Source: Sphacelaria rigidula (Eukaryota > Phaeophyceae > Sphacelariales). Taken from it: a stretch of DNA of 30,680 nt. The stretch lies in the NCBI GenBank assembly GCA_964200075.2, contig CAXNAA020000058.1, forward strand, positions 1 to 30,680, given 5' to 3'. The notes below the pieces were generated by a model. It did no database searches. It saw nothing but the letters and a program-made list of their open reading frames with translations, and had not been told where the DNA came from. Position 1 is the stretch's first letter, and each line of letters starts with the position of its first letter. A program made the translations under genes and the position numbers. Positions 10,103 through 18,689 of this stretch are shown one piece after another.

Positions 10103-10150
10103 GAATCGGCATCATTTCATCTTGAAAAATACTGAAAATGATGCCGATTC
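10103..10150. repeat. Perfect 15-bp stem hairpin
   Basis: GAATCGGCATCATTT (10103-10117) is exactly reverse-complemented at 10136-10150, leaving an 18-base loop. The stem is too perfect to be likely by chance. No T-run follows directly. The function is unknown. Confidence 0.9.
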
Positions 10151-10209
10151 ACGAAAAGTTCCCTGCGTACATCTTCATGTTCGGTCCCCGGATATTTGGA
10201 TTGCACAGT

Positions 10210-10338
10210 AACCGATAAATAATAAAGGCAAGCACCGCAGAAGGAAAGTGGCGTACTAAAAACGATAAAAAAGAACAAGCTCCTGTGTGACCCCGGCTGG
10301 TGCGCCCACATATACATACCGGAAGGTGTAGACCGGAG
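10210..10338 (+). mobile_element. SINE-like element, family S2, 5'-truncated copy
   Basis: AATAAAGGCAAGCACCGCAG, AAGGAA, CTCCTGTGTGACCCCGGCTG, GTGCGCCCACATATA and CCGGAAGGTGTAGACC match the last 120 bases of the S2 units at 13430-13560 and (inverted) 13606-13735. The tRNA-like head and middle are absent, so this copy is cut at its 5' side, as is usual for elements copied by target-primed reverse transcription. Confidence 0.75.
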
Positions 10339-10581
10339 CGATTGTACAGGTTTACATTGCTTTCTCGTGAGTTACATACATAGTGGGAGTGTGACATCGG
10401 TTGTTTCGCGAGGGTTTTGTCGTGTGCTTTTACGTTTCCGTCTTTACATTCTGCGATTGTTTGCGAGCAGTTGTTTTTAGGAAAAATGTTTTCCCATCAG
10501 ACTTTTTTCTCGCAGTGGGTTTCAGCCCATGTGGTCCGTCGTAGCCTCGGTATATGTAGTCGTGTACTTTTTCCTGTCCTG

Positions 10582-10631
10582 AAGCCGAAGATAAGATAAG
10601 ATTACCAATACGCATATCATATCTTCGGCTT
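10582..10631. repeat. 16-bp stem hairpin
   Basis: AAGCCGAAGATAAGAT (10582-10597) pairs with ATCATATCTTCGGCTT (10616-10631) with one mismatch and an 18-base loop. A TTT run follows the right arm. The function is unknown. Confidence 0.85.
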
Positions 10632-10639
10632 TTCCCTTC

Positions 10640-11190
10640 ACCCGCTCCCTTTCATATTTTTTTCTTTTCCACACCAATCATGGAGGACGGGGCCGCCGAT
10701 AGGCAGTCCCGTTCGATCCATGTATATTTTACAAACAAGTCCTCGTACTTACTGCACAGCTGACAACAGTGCTTACAGTTGTACTCGCCGTGGGTTGGGT
10801 TCTTCCCTCCACACATTTTGTTTGATCTTGATAGCAGCACTGAAATGCTTTGTGACACCATGCGTGCATACCTCTCTGGGGCGTCAGAATATTGAAATGT
10901 ATTGTGTTTCACTAGCATGCATTCACGCCTCTCTGGGACGGAGGAACTCACCTCAACCAATTTTCAACTCGGATACAAGTCATTTAGGGATGGATGATTG
11001 TCTTTCGCTCGAATTTCCTTTTCTTGAGAGCATTTTTGTTCTTGTCCCGAGATACGAACAACGGACTCTTAACTAGGGGTGGAAGCATTGTTTGGTAAGG
11101 AGCGCTTGCTTTGGCTTGTCACGGAGCGCTCTTAGCTCGGGGTACCCACTGTGCTTCCACCGCCCCCTTCACCCAATCCACTCTCTCCTA
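10640..11190. other. Stretch without a recognisable gene
   Basis: A minus frame of 102 residues (10652-10960) has a cysteine cluster, CKHCCQLC, which resembles half of a zinc-binding site but has no partner that I can see. A plus frame overlaps it across the tandem duplication at 10841-10947. Neither is supported as a gene. Confidence 0.45.
10841..10947. repeat. 52-55-bp tandem duplication
   Basis: Two adjacent units begin TGAAATG and share ATGC-TTCA/TGCA and GCCTCTCTGGG / ACCTCTCTGGGG. In one plus frame they read as VTPCVHTSLGRQN and VSLACIHASLGRRN. This is a local duplication; a coding role is not established. Confidence 0.7.
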
Positions 11191-11194
11191 GGGG

Positions 11195-11340
11195 GACCAG
11201 TCTCGTCAACGTGAAGGAAATCAAAATGCACCCTTCTTACGGCCGAGTACTATGTACCATCTCCCTCATGGATGCGAGACCTTCTTCCCCGCCATGTGAT
11301 TCAAAATCGCACCCAGTGTGTGAAGCAAGTCACCCTCATC
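11195..11340 (-). pseudogene. Gypsy integrase fragment, copy 2
   Basis: On the minus strand the frame reads CFTHWVRF, then RVHFDFLHVD, parallel to QCLHCLDSKAG and VLHFDFLYVG in the better copy at 22400-22540. The second C of the C-x-x-C pair has become W. The HFDF aspartate corresponds to the first catalytic acid of the DDE core. The piece is joined directly to the reverse transcriptase at 11345, so the RNase H segment that should lie between them is missing. It cannot be functional. Confidence 0.72.
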
Positions 11341-11344
11341 CCCC

Positions 11345-11814
11345 CATCCCCCACAGGATGTCTTCCACCCACGCCTTTCAGTGGAGTCCCGTCAGTAGCT
11401 CCGTCATGATTCCTTGAAAGTACCCCGCGGCGTTGAGCACGCCTTGTAGTACACGTGTAGGCATGAACAAACCGTCTGGGGATGCAAAGATTAAATCTCC
11501 TGGGCATCAGCCGCCAACGGCATCTGCCAGTAATCATGCAGCATACCAAGCTTGCCAAAACAAGCAGCTACCAGCAAAACGACCATCCCTACTCTGTGGT
11601 TGTCAATCGCACTTGACGCCTTCTCGATCTGCTTGCTCACCGTGCAACAATCACTCACCAATCGGAAACCGCCCTTCTTGGGCGTTGCAATAGCCGCGCT
11701 TGCCCACACTGCCTGCAAGTTGCGAAGCATGAGCCAGAGCGCCACCGCTGTCACCATGCAGCCTGCCAACCTGATATTGACTGCCGCAGCAGCAGCTTTA
11801 AACCTGACTTTCAA
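11345..11814 (-). pseudogene. Ty3/Gypsy reverse transcriptase fragment, copy 2
   Basis: The frame 11814-11491 contains ATPKKGGFRLVSDC and ends YWQMPLAADAQEI, matching the reverse transcriptase blocks F-x-L-V-x-D-Y-R and Q-I-P-L of Gypsy elements and nearly identical to ATPEKDGFRLVSDYR in copy A. Further on, in another frame, AWVEDIL (about 11355-11378) stands where the catalytic (Y/W)-x-D-D motif should be; the first aspartate is replaced by glutamate. A frame change separates the two parts. A dead copy. Confidence 0.82.
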
Positions 11815-11838
11815 GGGCTCGACACGAGCAGGCGAGGA

Positions 11839-12315
11839 TCAAGACGAAGCGTTCGCCAAAAAGCGTTGGGATGGGCGCCTTACGAGGTCCCAGAGCTGGC
11901 TCACGCCTCTCTCCGACATGCCCTTACTCGCGGCTGCCTGTACCACGTCCTGCAACACACTCTCACGCTCAACAATATTTTGTTCCGGGGTATCGGACTT
12001 CGAGACATCAATCGCACAACCGAAAGATCCGGGTCCACCAGTGTCCTCCTGATCACCTGCATACTTCATTGAAGCCTCCACCACGATACTGATACGCCGA
12101 CAGTCCTTGAAATCAGGTGCATCTTCACCACGCACCGAAGTGTTCAGCGCGCGCGCAAACGCGCCCAAGCTTCTGTGAACGTCGATTCCTAGCACCTGAA
12201 GATTGGGGTTCCCCATGATCGTCACATCGTCCGAGCCCGGCATGACCACATGTGAACATGGACCCATCATGGGCGGTCCCCCTAGCTGGCGTGCCAAGCG
12301 GTTCGCAAAATGCAA
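11839..12315 (-). pseudogene. Gypsy pol linker between protease and reverse transcriptase, copy 2
   Basis: This 158-residue frame includes VVMPGSDDVTIMGNPNLQVL, GIDVHRSLGAFARALNTSVR, DFKDCRRI and VLQDVVQAAASKGMSE. Copy A has in order AVMPGIDDVIIMGSPMLEEL, GIDVYSSLGACARARNTSVR, EFKDC and ALEEAVLAAANNGMSE. The first part is the C-terminal half of the retroviral-type aspartic protease fold (hydrophobic-x-x-G-x-P-x-L); the rest is the linker before reverse transcriptase. The frame is open throughout but is cut off from its neighbours by frame changes. Confidence 0.8.
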
Positions 12316-12389
12316 GTTATATGCTTGACGCGCTCAACATTGCCGCCAGTCAATTTTACCAGCTATTCGCCAACAATCGGCGTGACCAC

Positions 12390-12701
12390 TCAGACATCTG
12401 AGACCATTGCTTGCAATTTGGCCGCTACACCCTCTGACATAGTCGTAATTCCAGATCTCGAGTCCAGAATGGAGGTGACTGGACAAACACCTCTTGCCAC
12501 TCCACTCGGTGCAGAGAAGTCAGCGAGATACGACCTGTCGTTGTTATCTACGACCAGACGCTTAGACTGGAACCCTGACACCTCATTAGATTCTAACGAT
12601 CTCCACGCCGGCACTGTCTCAGATTTCCAGCTGGCGACCGTTGCAGCCGATAGGTTGTGCTGTACACCACCAGTAGAAACGACTGGTTCGGGCGGCAGCA
12701 T
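12390..12701 (-). pseudogene. Gypsy aspartic protease active-site segment, copy 2
   Basis: The 103-residue frame contains CPVTSILDSRSGITTMSEG. The family's active-site loop is D-S/T-G, and copy A has LDSGSG here. The glycine after D-S is arginine in this copy, which should abolish activity. Before it the frame has STGGVQHNLSAATVASWKSE, equivalent to STGGVQQTTPSH in copy A. Confidence 0.78.
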
Positions 12702-13140
12702 TGCTTCACGGCTAGTAGCACCCCCATGCTCTCGGTCGCCTGAAACGCAACCCTCGTGGAGGCGGGACCCTAACCCCCTCCGTGAGGTGTCTGTCCGGGA
12801 CCCTGTGACTGCTGCTGCTGCTGCTGCTACGCGTCACCGATCTTTGTTTGCTCACCTACAGTATCCCCTGAAGCGGCAACTTCGCCCAGCTGCTTGCAAT
12901 CCCTCCGATGGGGGCTCTTTTCTCGATACTCGAAACAGTCCGCACAGTTCGGGTCCAGTTTCCCGGATTTTGCCTGGCTGGCAGTCTCATTTCCGGGAGT
13001 CGCCGCCCCACCACCCGACGGTTGCTTCTTTCACCCAAACGGACCGCAGCCGCTCTTCTGTAAGCTGCGGCTGGTGATGGTGCTGCTGATCAACCGCGTC
13101 CATAGTTCCCACGCTTTTGCTGGTCTACGAGCCTTATCGT
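12702..13140 (-). pseudogene. Gypsy gag C-terminal region with degenerate zinc knuckle, copy 2
   Basis: The DNA aligns with 25250-25650 of copy A. Where copy A encodes CFICGDEGHFRKDC, this copy encodes CFEYREKSPHRRDC (about 12895-12936), losing the second cysteine of the C-x2-C-x4-H-x4-C nucleic-acid-binding knuckle. A CTG run (12809-12828) marks the proline/glutamine-type linker region. The plus-strand frame of 255 residues over this area (12310-13077) is a shadow of the minus-strand element. Confidence 0.68.
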
Positions 13141-13227
13141 GAACCAACCCAGGGTCTGCTTTACACCCCTCCACCCCTCCCCCATGTGCACTATGTTATC
13201 GAATTTCCTTATGAACTGGATGAGTCT

Positions 13228-13560
13228 GTCGCTCGGGTGGCTCAGTTGGTAACCTCGAATTCTTCTGACGGCTGGGTCGTGGGTTCAAATCTCGGAGAAG
13301 TTACATGATCTGGGATTTTTCTCACACCATGCCCAACAGGGGAGAGCAACTATGTCGTGGGTACATGAAATGCGACTCCACGGTGGATTAGGAAAAGGGA
13401 CTGCTGAACCCCTCTCACGGTGAAAAATGAGGCAAGCATCGCAGAAGGAAGGTAGAGTACTAAAACAGAATAAAAAATGAACAACGGAAAAACTGCTGTG
13501 TTGGCCTTCCTCCTGTGTGACCCCGACTTATGCGCCCTAATATACCGAAAAGTGTAGACT
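13228..13560 (+). mobile_element. tRNA-derived SINE-like element, family S2, left unit
   Basis: An A box TGGCTCAGTTGG (13238-13249) and a B box GGTTCAAATCT (13282-13292) are 33 bases apart. Then follows a body with AACAGGGGAGAGCAACTATG, GGGACTGCTGAACCCCTCTC, GGCAAGCATCGCAGAAGGAA (from about 13432) and a tail CCTGTGTGACCCCGACTTATG to AGTGTAGAC. The head resembles a tRNA, but its T stem and acceptor stem do not pair properly. The same unit lies inverted at 13606-13927. The length of about 330 bp and the split promoter fit a SINE. Confidence 0.75.
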
Positions 13561-13605
13561 GTTGAGTTGTGTTGTGTGTTGTCGTCCCATCTATTCTGGA
13601 TGCCG

Positions 13606-13927
13606 GCCTACGCCTTTCGGTATATGTGGGCGCACCAGTGGGGGTGATACAGGAAAAAGACCAACACAGCAGTTTCTTCTTCTTTGTTTGTTTTTAATAA
13701 TCCATCTTCCTTCTGCGGTGCTTGCCTTTATTTTCTATCGCGAGAGGGGTTCAGCAGTCCCTTTCCCTCGTCGACCATTGAGTCGAATTTTTGTGTACCC
13801 ACCACATGGTCGTTCTCCACTGTTGGACATTGCGTGAGAATAAATATCAGATCGCACCGAGATTCGAACCCACGACCGAACCATCAGAAGGTTTCGAGGT
13901 TACCAACTGAACCACCGGGGGGGCGAC
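13606..13927 (-). mobile_element. tRNA-derived SINE-like element, family S2, right unit (inverted)
   Basis: On the minus strand it has an A box TGGTTCAGTTGG (13914-13903) and a B box GGTTCGAATCT (13870-13860), again 33 bases apart. The loop between them, TTCTGAT, would put CTG in the anticodon position, as in tRNA-Gln; this parentage is tentative. The body and tail match the left unit in order (GGGACTGCTGAACCCCTCTC is identical). Together with the left unit it makes a long imperfect inverted repeat with a 45-bp centre. Confidence 0.75.
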
Positions 13928-13994
13928 CGGCTCTGGCTTTCAGAATGGATCAGATGACAACACAACACACACACACTCTCCGGGGGGATCTCTG

Positions 13995-14420
13995 GACTTT
14001 TGTCACTCAAGACTAGACAGCTACGCGGACTCCTCCCGTTCGGGGCACGTAGACCTCAGCAGCTGTATTTATTCATAATTAACCTCAGCCCTTCATTATA
14101 CTGGAGAGCAACATCCCAGCTTCTGTCCCACGGAGTGAACTAACAGCTCCAGACGATCTGGATGGAATACTCACGGAGTCCACCGATCATACTTGCACAT
14201 CCACGACCCATCAATCAACCGTAAACGTGCCTGCTGCACATTGTCCCGACTGCGTTCGAGTATTTAACCTAGGTAACAATGATGGCCAGAGTCTACAGCA
14301 CCCCCAAAGCTCGCTGACTACCCATAAATAGTAAAAACAGAGCTTGATAAACTCAGACATGATGCGTGCCTCGCACTACCGTCATTTTCCGCATGGAATG
14401 ACGATCCCTGCCGCTGCATT
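13995..14420 (-). mobile_element. LTR, subfamily B, copy B1
   Basis: It matches B2 (16105-16440) and B3 (16660-17100) in order: ACTCAAGACTAGACAGCTACG, AGCAGCTGTATTTATTCAT, GAGAGCAACATCCCAGCTTCT, AATACTCACGGAGTCCACCGA, CCGTAAACGTGCC, ATTGTCCCGACTGC and AACCTAGG. B1 and B2 look roughly 75-80 per cent identical by eye. The distal part (GCACCCCCAAAGCTCGCTGAC, GAGCTTGATAAACTCAGACA) links it to the LTRs at 20805 and 4441. Similarity to B3 continues to about 14560. Confidence 0.68.
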
Positions 14421-14889
14421 TCGTAAGAGCCCCATTCAAGCTTGTCCAATTTTCAAACAACTCGCAAGAGATCCAAAAATCCATCAGGAACACGCAATCC
14501 CGCGGTAGTCTCGATACTTGCACCACCACTACGAGCCACGGAGCGATAGCTGACACTCCTCTTCTTTCAGACAAATGGACACACCATCCACATGCCCCTT
14601 CCAGGCAGGAGCGAAACAGCCCATCAAACGACATGCCACGGTCTGAGATCACTGATGCATGCGCTCACCATTTCTTCATCTTCAACCGCTTGAAACACTT
14701 GCGTTATGGATGCTCACATACAACCCTACGCACTTTGTAGCTTACGCTTATTTTCACGCCAACAACAGATATTACCATCTCCTATAGTCAGTACGCGCAA
14801 AGGGCAAAATGTAATTCCGCTGCGTTTCTGCGCGAGCAGGAACATACGAGCTTCACCTCATCCAGCATCCAGCGGTATATTGAAAACTG

Positions 14890-15770
14890 CCTTACCGACG
14901 CTGTGGCAGTCACGATGTACATTAGTAACACACTGAAACAAAACAATCACACGCGCATGCTCGCAGAAACCACCATGAACCATGCGTGCTAATCAGAGCA
15001 GCACAACACACAGATCCCAATATCCACGTATACGCCAGCATTTTACCCGGCACACGCAAAACATCATACTCGCTCAACCGCCATGCTTCATGCACAAACC
15101 ATACAATAACAAGCTTGCCAAAATAAGCACCCACTACTGCACTCTCTGCGGGCGCACTGTCGTGCCTGTCCCCTCGGACGGACACATGCTGCGTGACCTT
15201 TTCACCCTTCACAGTGCCGCGCACCACACCCGAAGACAATGCTTGCGCAACGCAAATAGCAATTGCTCGCGTTCAACATCATGAGCATGGTTCAAGAACG
15301 TAGCACACGAACATCCCTTAATAGGTGTGGGTATGAGGTCAGAAACCACTGGATCCTCAAGAACGTTCCAGCCTGTCCCACACGCGTTAACTTCGTGTAC
15401 CTCACACATATATTCGCCACACGCGTTAAGAACTTGGCAGATTTTTCACTACAGAGCATGCGACTATAGTGTGGAATATGCAGCACCCGTACACGGACAA
15501 GAAGACTATCGATGACGACATGTTGCTACGGCGCACGTACAACGCGACCATCGATGGCGACGTATTGCTGCACCTCGTCACTCTAAACAGTCCAACAAGG
15601 TTTGCCGTCACCTTCACGGTTCTCATCAAGCGTCGAGCCACCACGACGTGCGTACATTGTGAACAATCAGTAATGCAGCACTCCGACGGTGTTTCTAGGA
15701 AACCGGCGTTGCTTCCCAATCGCAGGAACGACAACTCTTCCCCGTGCGCGAAGACACGCTTTGCCACCGT
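14890..15770 (-). pseudogene. Gag-like protein fragments of gag-only retroelement R2
   Basis: Several minus frames continue one another. 15767-15426 holds VTRCSNTSPSMVALYVRR (R3 has VTGCSNALSSMVVALC). 15486-15292 starts MLHIPHYSRMLCSEKSAKFL (R3: GAKSAQFL). 15409-15209 holds MCEVHEVNA, SDLIPTPIKGCSCATFLNHA and LRKHCLR. 15239-14922 holds VKGEKVTQHVSVRG, a unit of the repeated peptide. LTR copies of subfamily B lie on both sides (14000 and 16105), and no reverse transcriptase or integrase motif is found between them. I infer a non-autonomous LTR-gag-LTR element with several frameshifts. Confidence 0.5.
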
Positions 15771-16104
15771 ACAGTGACGACTAACATCGGCCTCTCACCA
15801 CGTCTCGAAGTCCTTAGACTCCTCCTCTGGACAGCGGTTGGCCAATCCTGAACCAGCCTTCCGATAATCCTCCGGACCCATGCACGCAGTGATTGCACCG
15901 CATGTTTGGTGCGCTATCGGGGCAAACTAGTTGTTGATCAACTTGCGCGCGAGTGCCTCAGCCCGCCCTAGCACTACCTCAGAACCTCCTTGGCTCTGCT
16001 CCTGCCAGCCCCTCTCGACGTAGACACGCCTTGAGCTGGTTTTGTTCGCTGCAAGCTGATCGGGCCTGCAGACTCACCCCTGTGGTGACGTTTCGGTCGT
16101 TTTC
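15770..16104. other. Stretch between R2 gag and LTR B2
   Basis: No coding motif is visible. By position it would be the 5' untranslated leader of the minus-strand R2 element. I could not find a primer-binding site complementary to a tRNA end next to the LTR. Confidence 0.35.
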
Positions 16105-16440
16105 AGCGGACCAAACAAACGTTTATTGTGAAGTTATGTCACTCAAGGCCAGCCAGCTACGTGTATTCCTCCCTTTCGAGACATGTAGGTTTCAGTAGCT
16201 GTTTATTCATGCATTGACCTTAGGTGTTCAATGTAATAGAGAGCAGCATCCCAGCTTCTCACCCAGGGAGTAACAAACAGCTGCAGACAATCTAGATAAA
16301 ATACTCACGGAGTCCATCGATCATACCCACAGACCCACGATCCATTAACCAGCCGTAAACATCCCCACTAAACATTGTCCCGACTGCATTCGTGTACTTA
16401 ACCTAGAGAAAAATGGTGGCCAGAGTCCACATGTCATACC
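16105..16440 (-). mobile_element. LTR, subfamily B, copy B2
   Basis: It begins AACAAACGTTTATTGTGAAG, as the A-type LTR does at 20343, then ACTCAAGGCCAGCCAGCTACG and the shared landmarks of B1. The match ends at GGTGGCCAGAGTCCACA (16440), earlier than in B1 and B3. Read on the minus strand the start region contains AATAAACG, a possible polyadenylation signal. Confidence 0.68.
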
Positions 16441-16659
16441 AGCGAAGGTGGCCCACGTGATTGTGCGGGTCCTGCTTTCAACGTACGATCAAGTTCGCGC
16501 AATTCAACCCCACCAACGGGCAGCGACTACTTGGTACGTGCGACATTTGCCCTCTTCGGACTAGCCGCAGCTATTGAAGTAACGATTCCCGCGTCTGTTC
16601 AGCATTTTGTATGTCTCACGATTGCCTTCCTTCATTAGCACGTCATCGTTCAGAATGTG

Positions 16660-17300
16660 AAAGCCTGTCATTCAAAGCCAGCTGGCTACGAGGACTCGTT
16701 CCCATGATGGGCTCGTAGACTTTGAGCGGCTGTAGTTAGTCATACATTATTCCTAGCTCATTATACCGAAGAGCGGCAACCTAAGGCTCCTCCCATAGAG
16801 TGAGAAAACAACTCCAGACAATCGAGATATATCACTCACAGAGTCCATCGATCACACTCGCAGAACCGCGATCCGTCAACCAGCCGTAAACTTGCCTACT
16901 GCAGATCGTCCCGATTGCATTCGTGTACCTGACCTAGGCAAGAATGGTGGCCAGAGTCCGCAGCACCACAAAGCTCGCTCACTACCGCCAAGTAGTCAAA
17001 AGAGAGCTTTACAAACTCAGACATTATTTTTCCTAGTACAAACGTCATATTCCACATGGAATGACAATCCCTGCCGCTGTATATGATAACAGCTCCAAAC
17101 AAGCCTACCGAATTTCCAAGCAACTCGTGAGAGATCCAAAACATCCATTATGGACAAGCAATCCTGCGATAATCCGATCACTTCCACCAATCCGAGCTAC
17201 GAAGCGATAGCTGACGCAAAGTTTCCAAATTATCACCCAAAACAACTCTGCTGACTCTGAACCGGCAAAGAAAACCTCGAATGTTAATAAACGTTGAATT
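16660..17300 (-). mobile_element. LTR, subfamily B, copy B3, with distal part
   Basis: CATTCAAAGCCAGCTGGCTACG, CACAGAGTCCATCGATCACAC, CAGCCGTAAACTTGCC and GTCCCGATTGCATTCGTGTAC match B2. GGAATGACAATCCCTGCCGCTG (17060) and GAAGCGATAGCTGACGC (17200) match B1 at 14395 and 14545. The 17300-17480 part has no match that I recognise. Confidence 0.65.
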
Positions 17301-17479
17301 CCGAAGCATTCGACAAAATTATCCCCTCTTTTCGGAGGGGAGGTACTTCCCAACATGCGGAATGCACTTTCGTACGATGAACATCTGCGCAACGGAGTAC
17401 AATAGCCAAGCGATATACCACACTAGAACTAGAAGGTAGTATCTAACACGTCTAAACTCAGCTGGCCTTTTGGTTGTCG

Positions 17480-18660
17480 AATTGCGTGAAAAAGCTTGCA
17501 TCAGCATGACGAGCCCCAAGCTACCTCTGCTCGCTCGCATCACGCAATTAGCACGCCCTGCGACTCCGAGCATGCAAGGCGTGTCCTCGGCTACATGCTG
17601 ATCCGTCGGCAACAAGCAACAGCGACCTTCACCTCTCAGCTCTTGTTCATCGGTCCATGTAAGCTCCATCCTTTCAACGTCAGCGGCAGCAGCAGTAGGA
17701 TGAATTATCATCGCTTCAGCTGCCACCTCCTGCCCGCCTCGCTGTGGGCGGCAGAAGCAGCAGCTATTATGTCTGCAGCGCTTTCCTGCCTGCCCACCCG
17801 GACTGACATGTGCTGCTTGATATTTCGCCCTCTTCATGCAGTACCAGCAGCAGCCAAACCAACTCCTACTACTGTACTTTCAGCGACCGCGATCTCTCGC
17901 TTGTATCTTCTGACAGACGCATGCTCTGTGACCTTCTCGCTCTTCACAGTACAGACAGCGAACCAGCGTCGTTGCACCAGACCCGCACGTGCTTCTATTA
18001 TTGTAGTCTCAGCCGGCCAGCTGTTGTGTTTCTCCCCTCGGACAGACATATGCTGCGTTGCCTTTTCGTCCTCGTCATTACAGGCAGCTGCCCCGTATCC
18101 TTGCTTCAGACGCGGGTCCTGGGATAACCGATATCCCAACTACCACCACCTGTAGTCTCAGCACCGTGCGTCACACTCGAAGACGGCTCTTGTCTTGACC
18201 TCCTGTGTGCATCAGCGCTCGCGTAAGACGCATGCTTGCGCAAGGCAAATTGTGATTACTTATGCCACACATGACAAGAATGGTTCACGAACGTCGCACG
18301 CAGACATGCATCATCGCTCGCGTAAGGCGCATGCTTCCGCAAGGCAAATTGTGATTATTCATGCCACACATGACAAGAATGATTCACGGACGTCGCACGC
18401 AGACATCTTTTGATATGTGCGGGCATGAGATCTTAAAGTATTAGAACCTCAAGAATGCCCACGTCTGCCCCACGCGCGATAACCCCGTGTACTTCACGCA
18501 CATGGTCCTCATACCGCCGTAAGAACTGGGCGGATTTCGCACCAAAGAGCGGTCGTTGTGTGGCATATCCAGCACCCGCACACAGAGCTACGACCATTGA
18601 TGACAACGCATTGCTGCACCCCGTCACCTTGGGTTGAGGTTAGCTGCAGTACGCAAGACC
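17480..18660 (-). pseudogene. Gag-like protein fragments with tandem peptide repeats, copy R3
   Basis: On the minus strand, from 18627 down, one reads MTGCSNALSSMVVALCAGAG, FGAKSAQFLRRYEDHVREVH, ILEVLIL, DLMPAHIKRCLRATSVNHS, then a doubled ATFVNHSCHVWH segment, HRRSRQEPSSSV, and then (18139-17834) repeated units DEDEKATQHMSVRGEKH and VKSEKVTEHASVRRYKR. A further unit IKQHMSVRVGRQESAAD follows in frame after a TGA. The order equals that in R1 and R2. LMPAHIKRCL next to an alpha-helical stretch resembles the gag region of copy A (LVPKHIRACL). Stops interrupt the frame at least three times. Confidence 0.5.
18211..18408. repeat. 99-bp in-frame tandem duplication inside the gag-like frame
   Basis: The units 18211-18309 and 18310-18408 both begin ATCA-CGCTCGCGTAAG and end CACGCAGACAT, with about nine differences. 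R1 and R2 have a single copy at this place. The period is exactly 33 codons, so the duplication preserved the minus-strand reading frame. Confidence 0.88.
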
Positions 18661-18689
18661 GCCTTCCACCGTGAGAGCAGCTTCCTTCA

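Noticed and set aside
10652-10960. Zinc-finger protein based on CKHCCQLC
   Set aside because: A single cysteine cluster without a second pair or histidines at a fitting distance, in a short frame crossing a tandem duplication.
12310-13077. 255-residue plus-strand ORF, the second longest in the window
   Set aside because: It lies antisense to the Gypsy gag/protease copy 2, whose minus-strand motifs are clear. Its own sequence is low-complexity and has no motif.
13228-13310. Functional tRNA gene
   Set aside because: The A and B boxes are good, but the T stem (GTGGG against CTCGG) and the acceptor stem do not pair, and the same sequence continues into a repeated body. A SINE head fits better.
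18200-18410. CRISPR-like array
   Set aside because: Only two 99-bp units occur, without spacers, and the setting is eukaryotic retroelement DNA. It is an in-frame tandem duplication.
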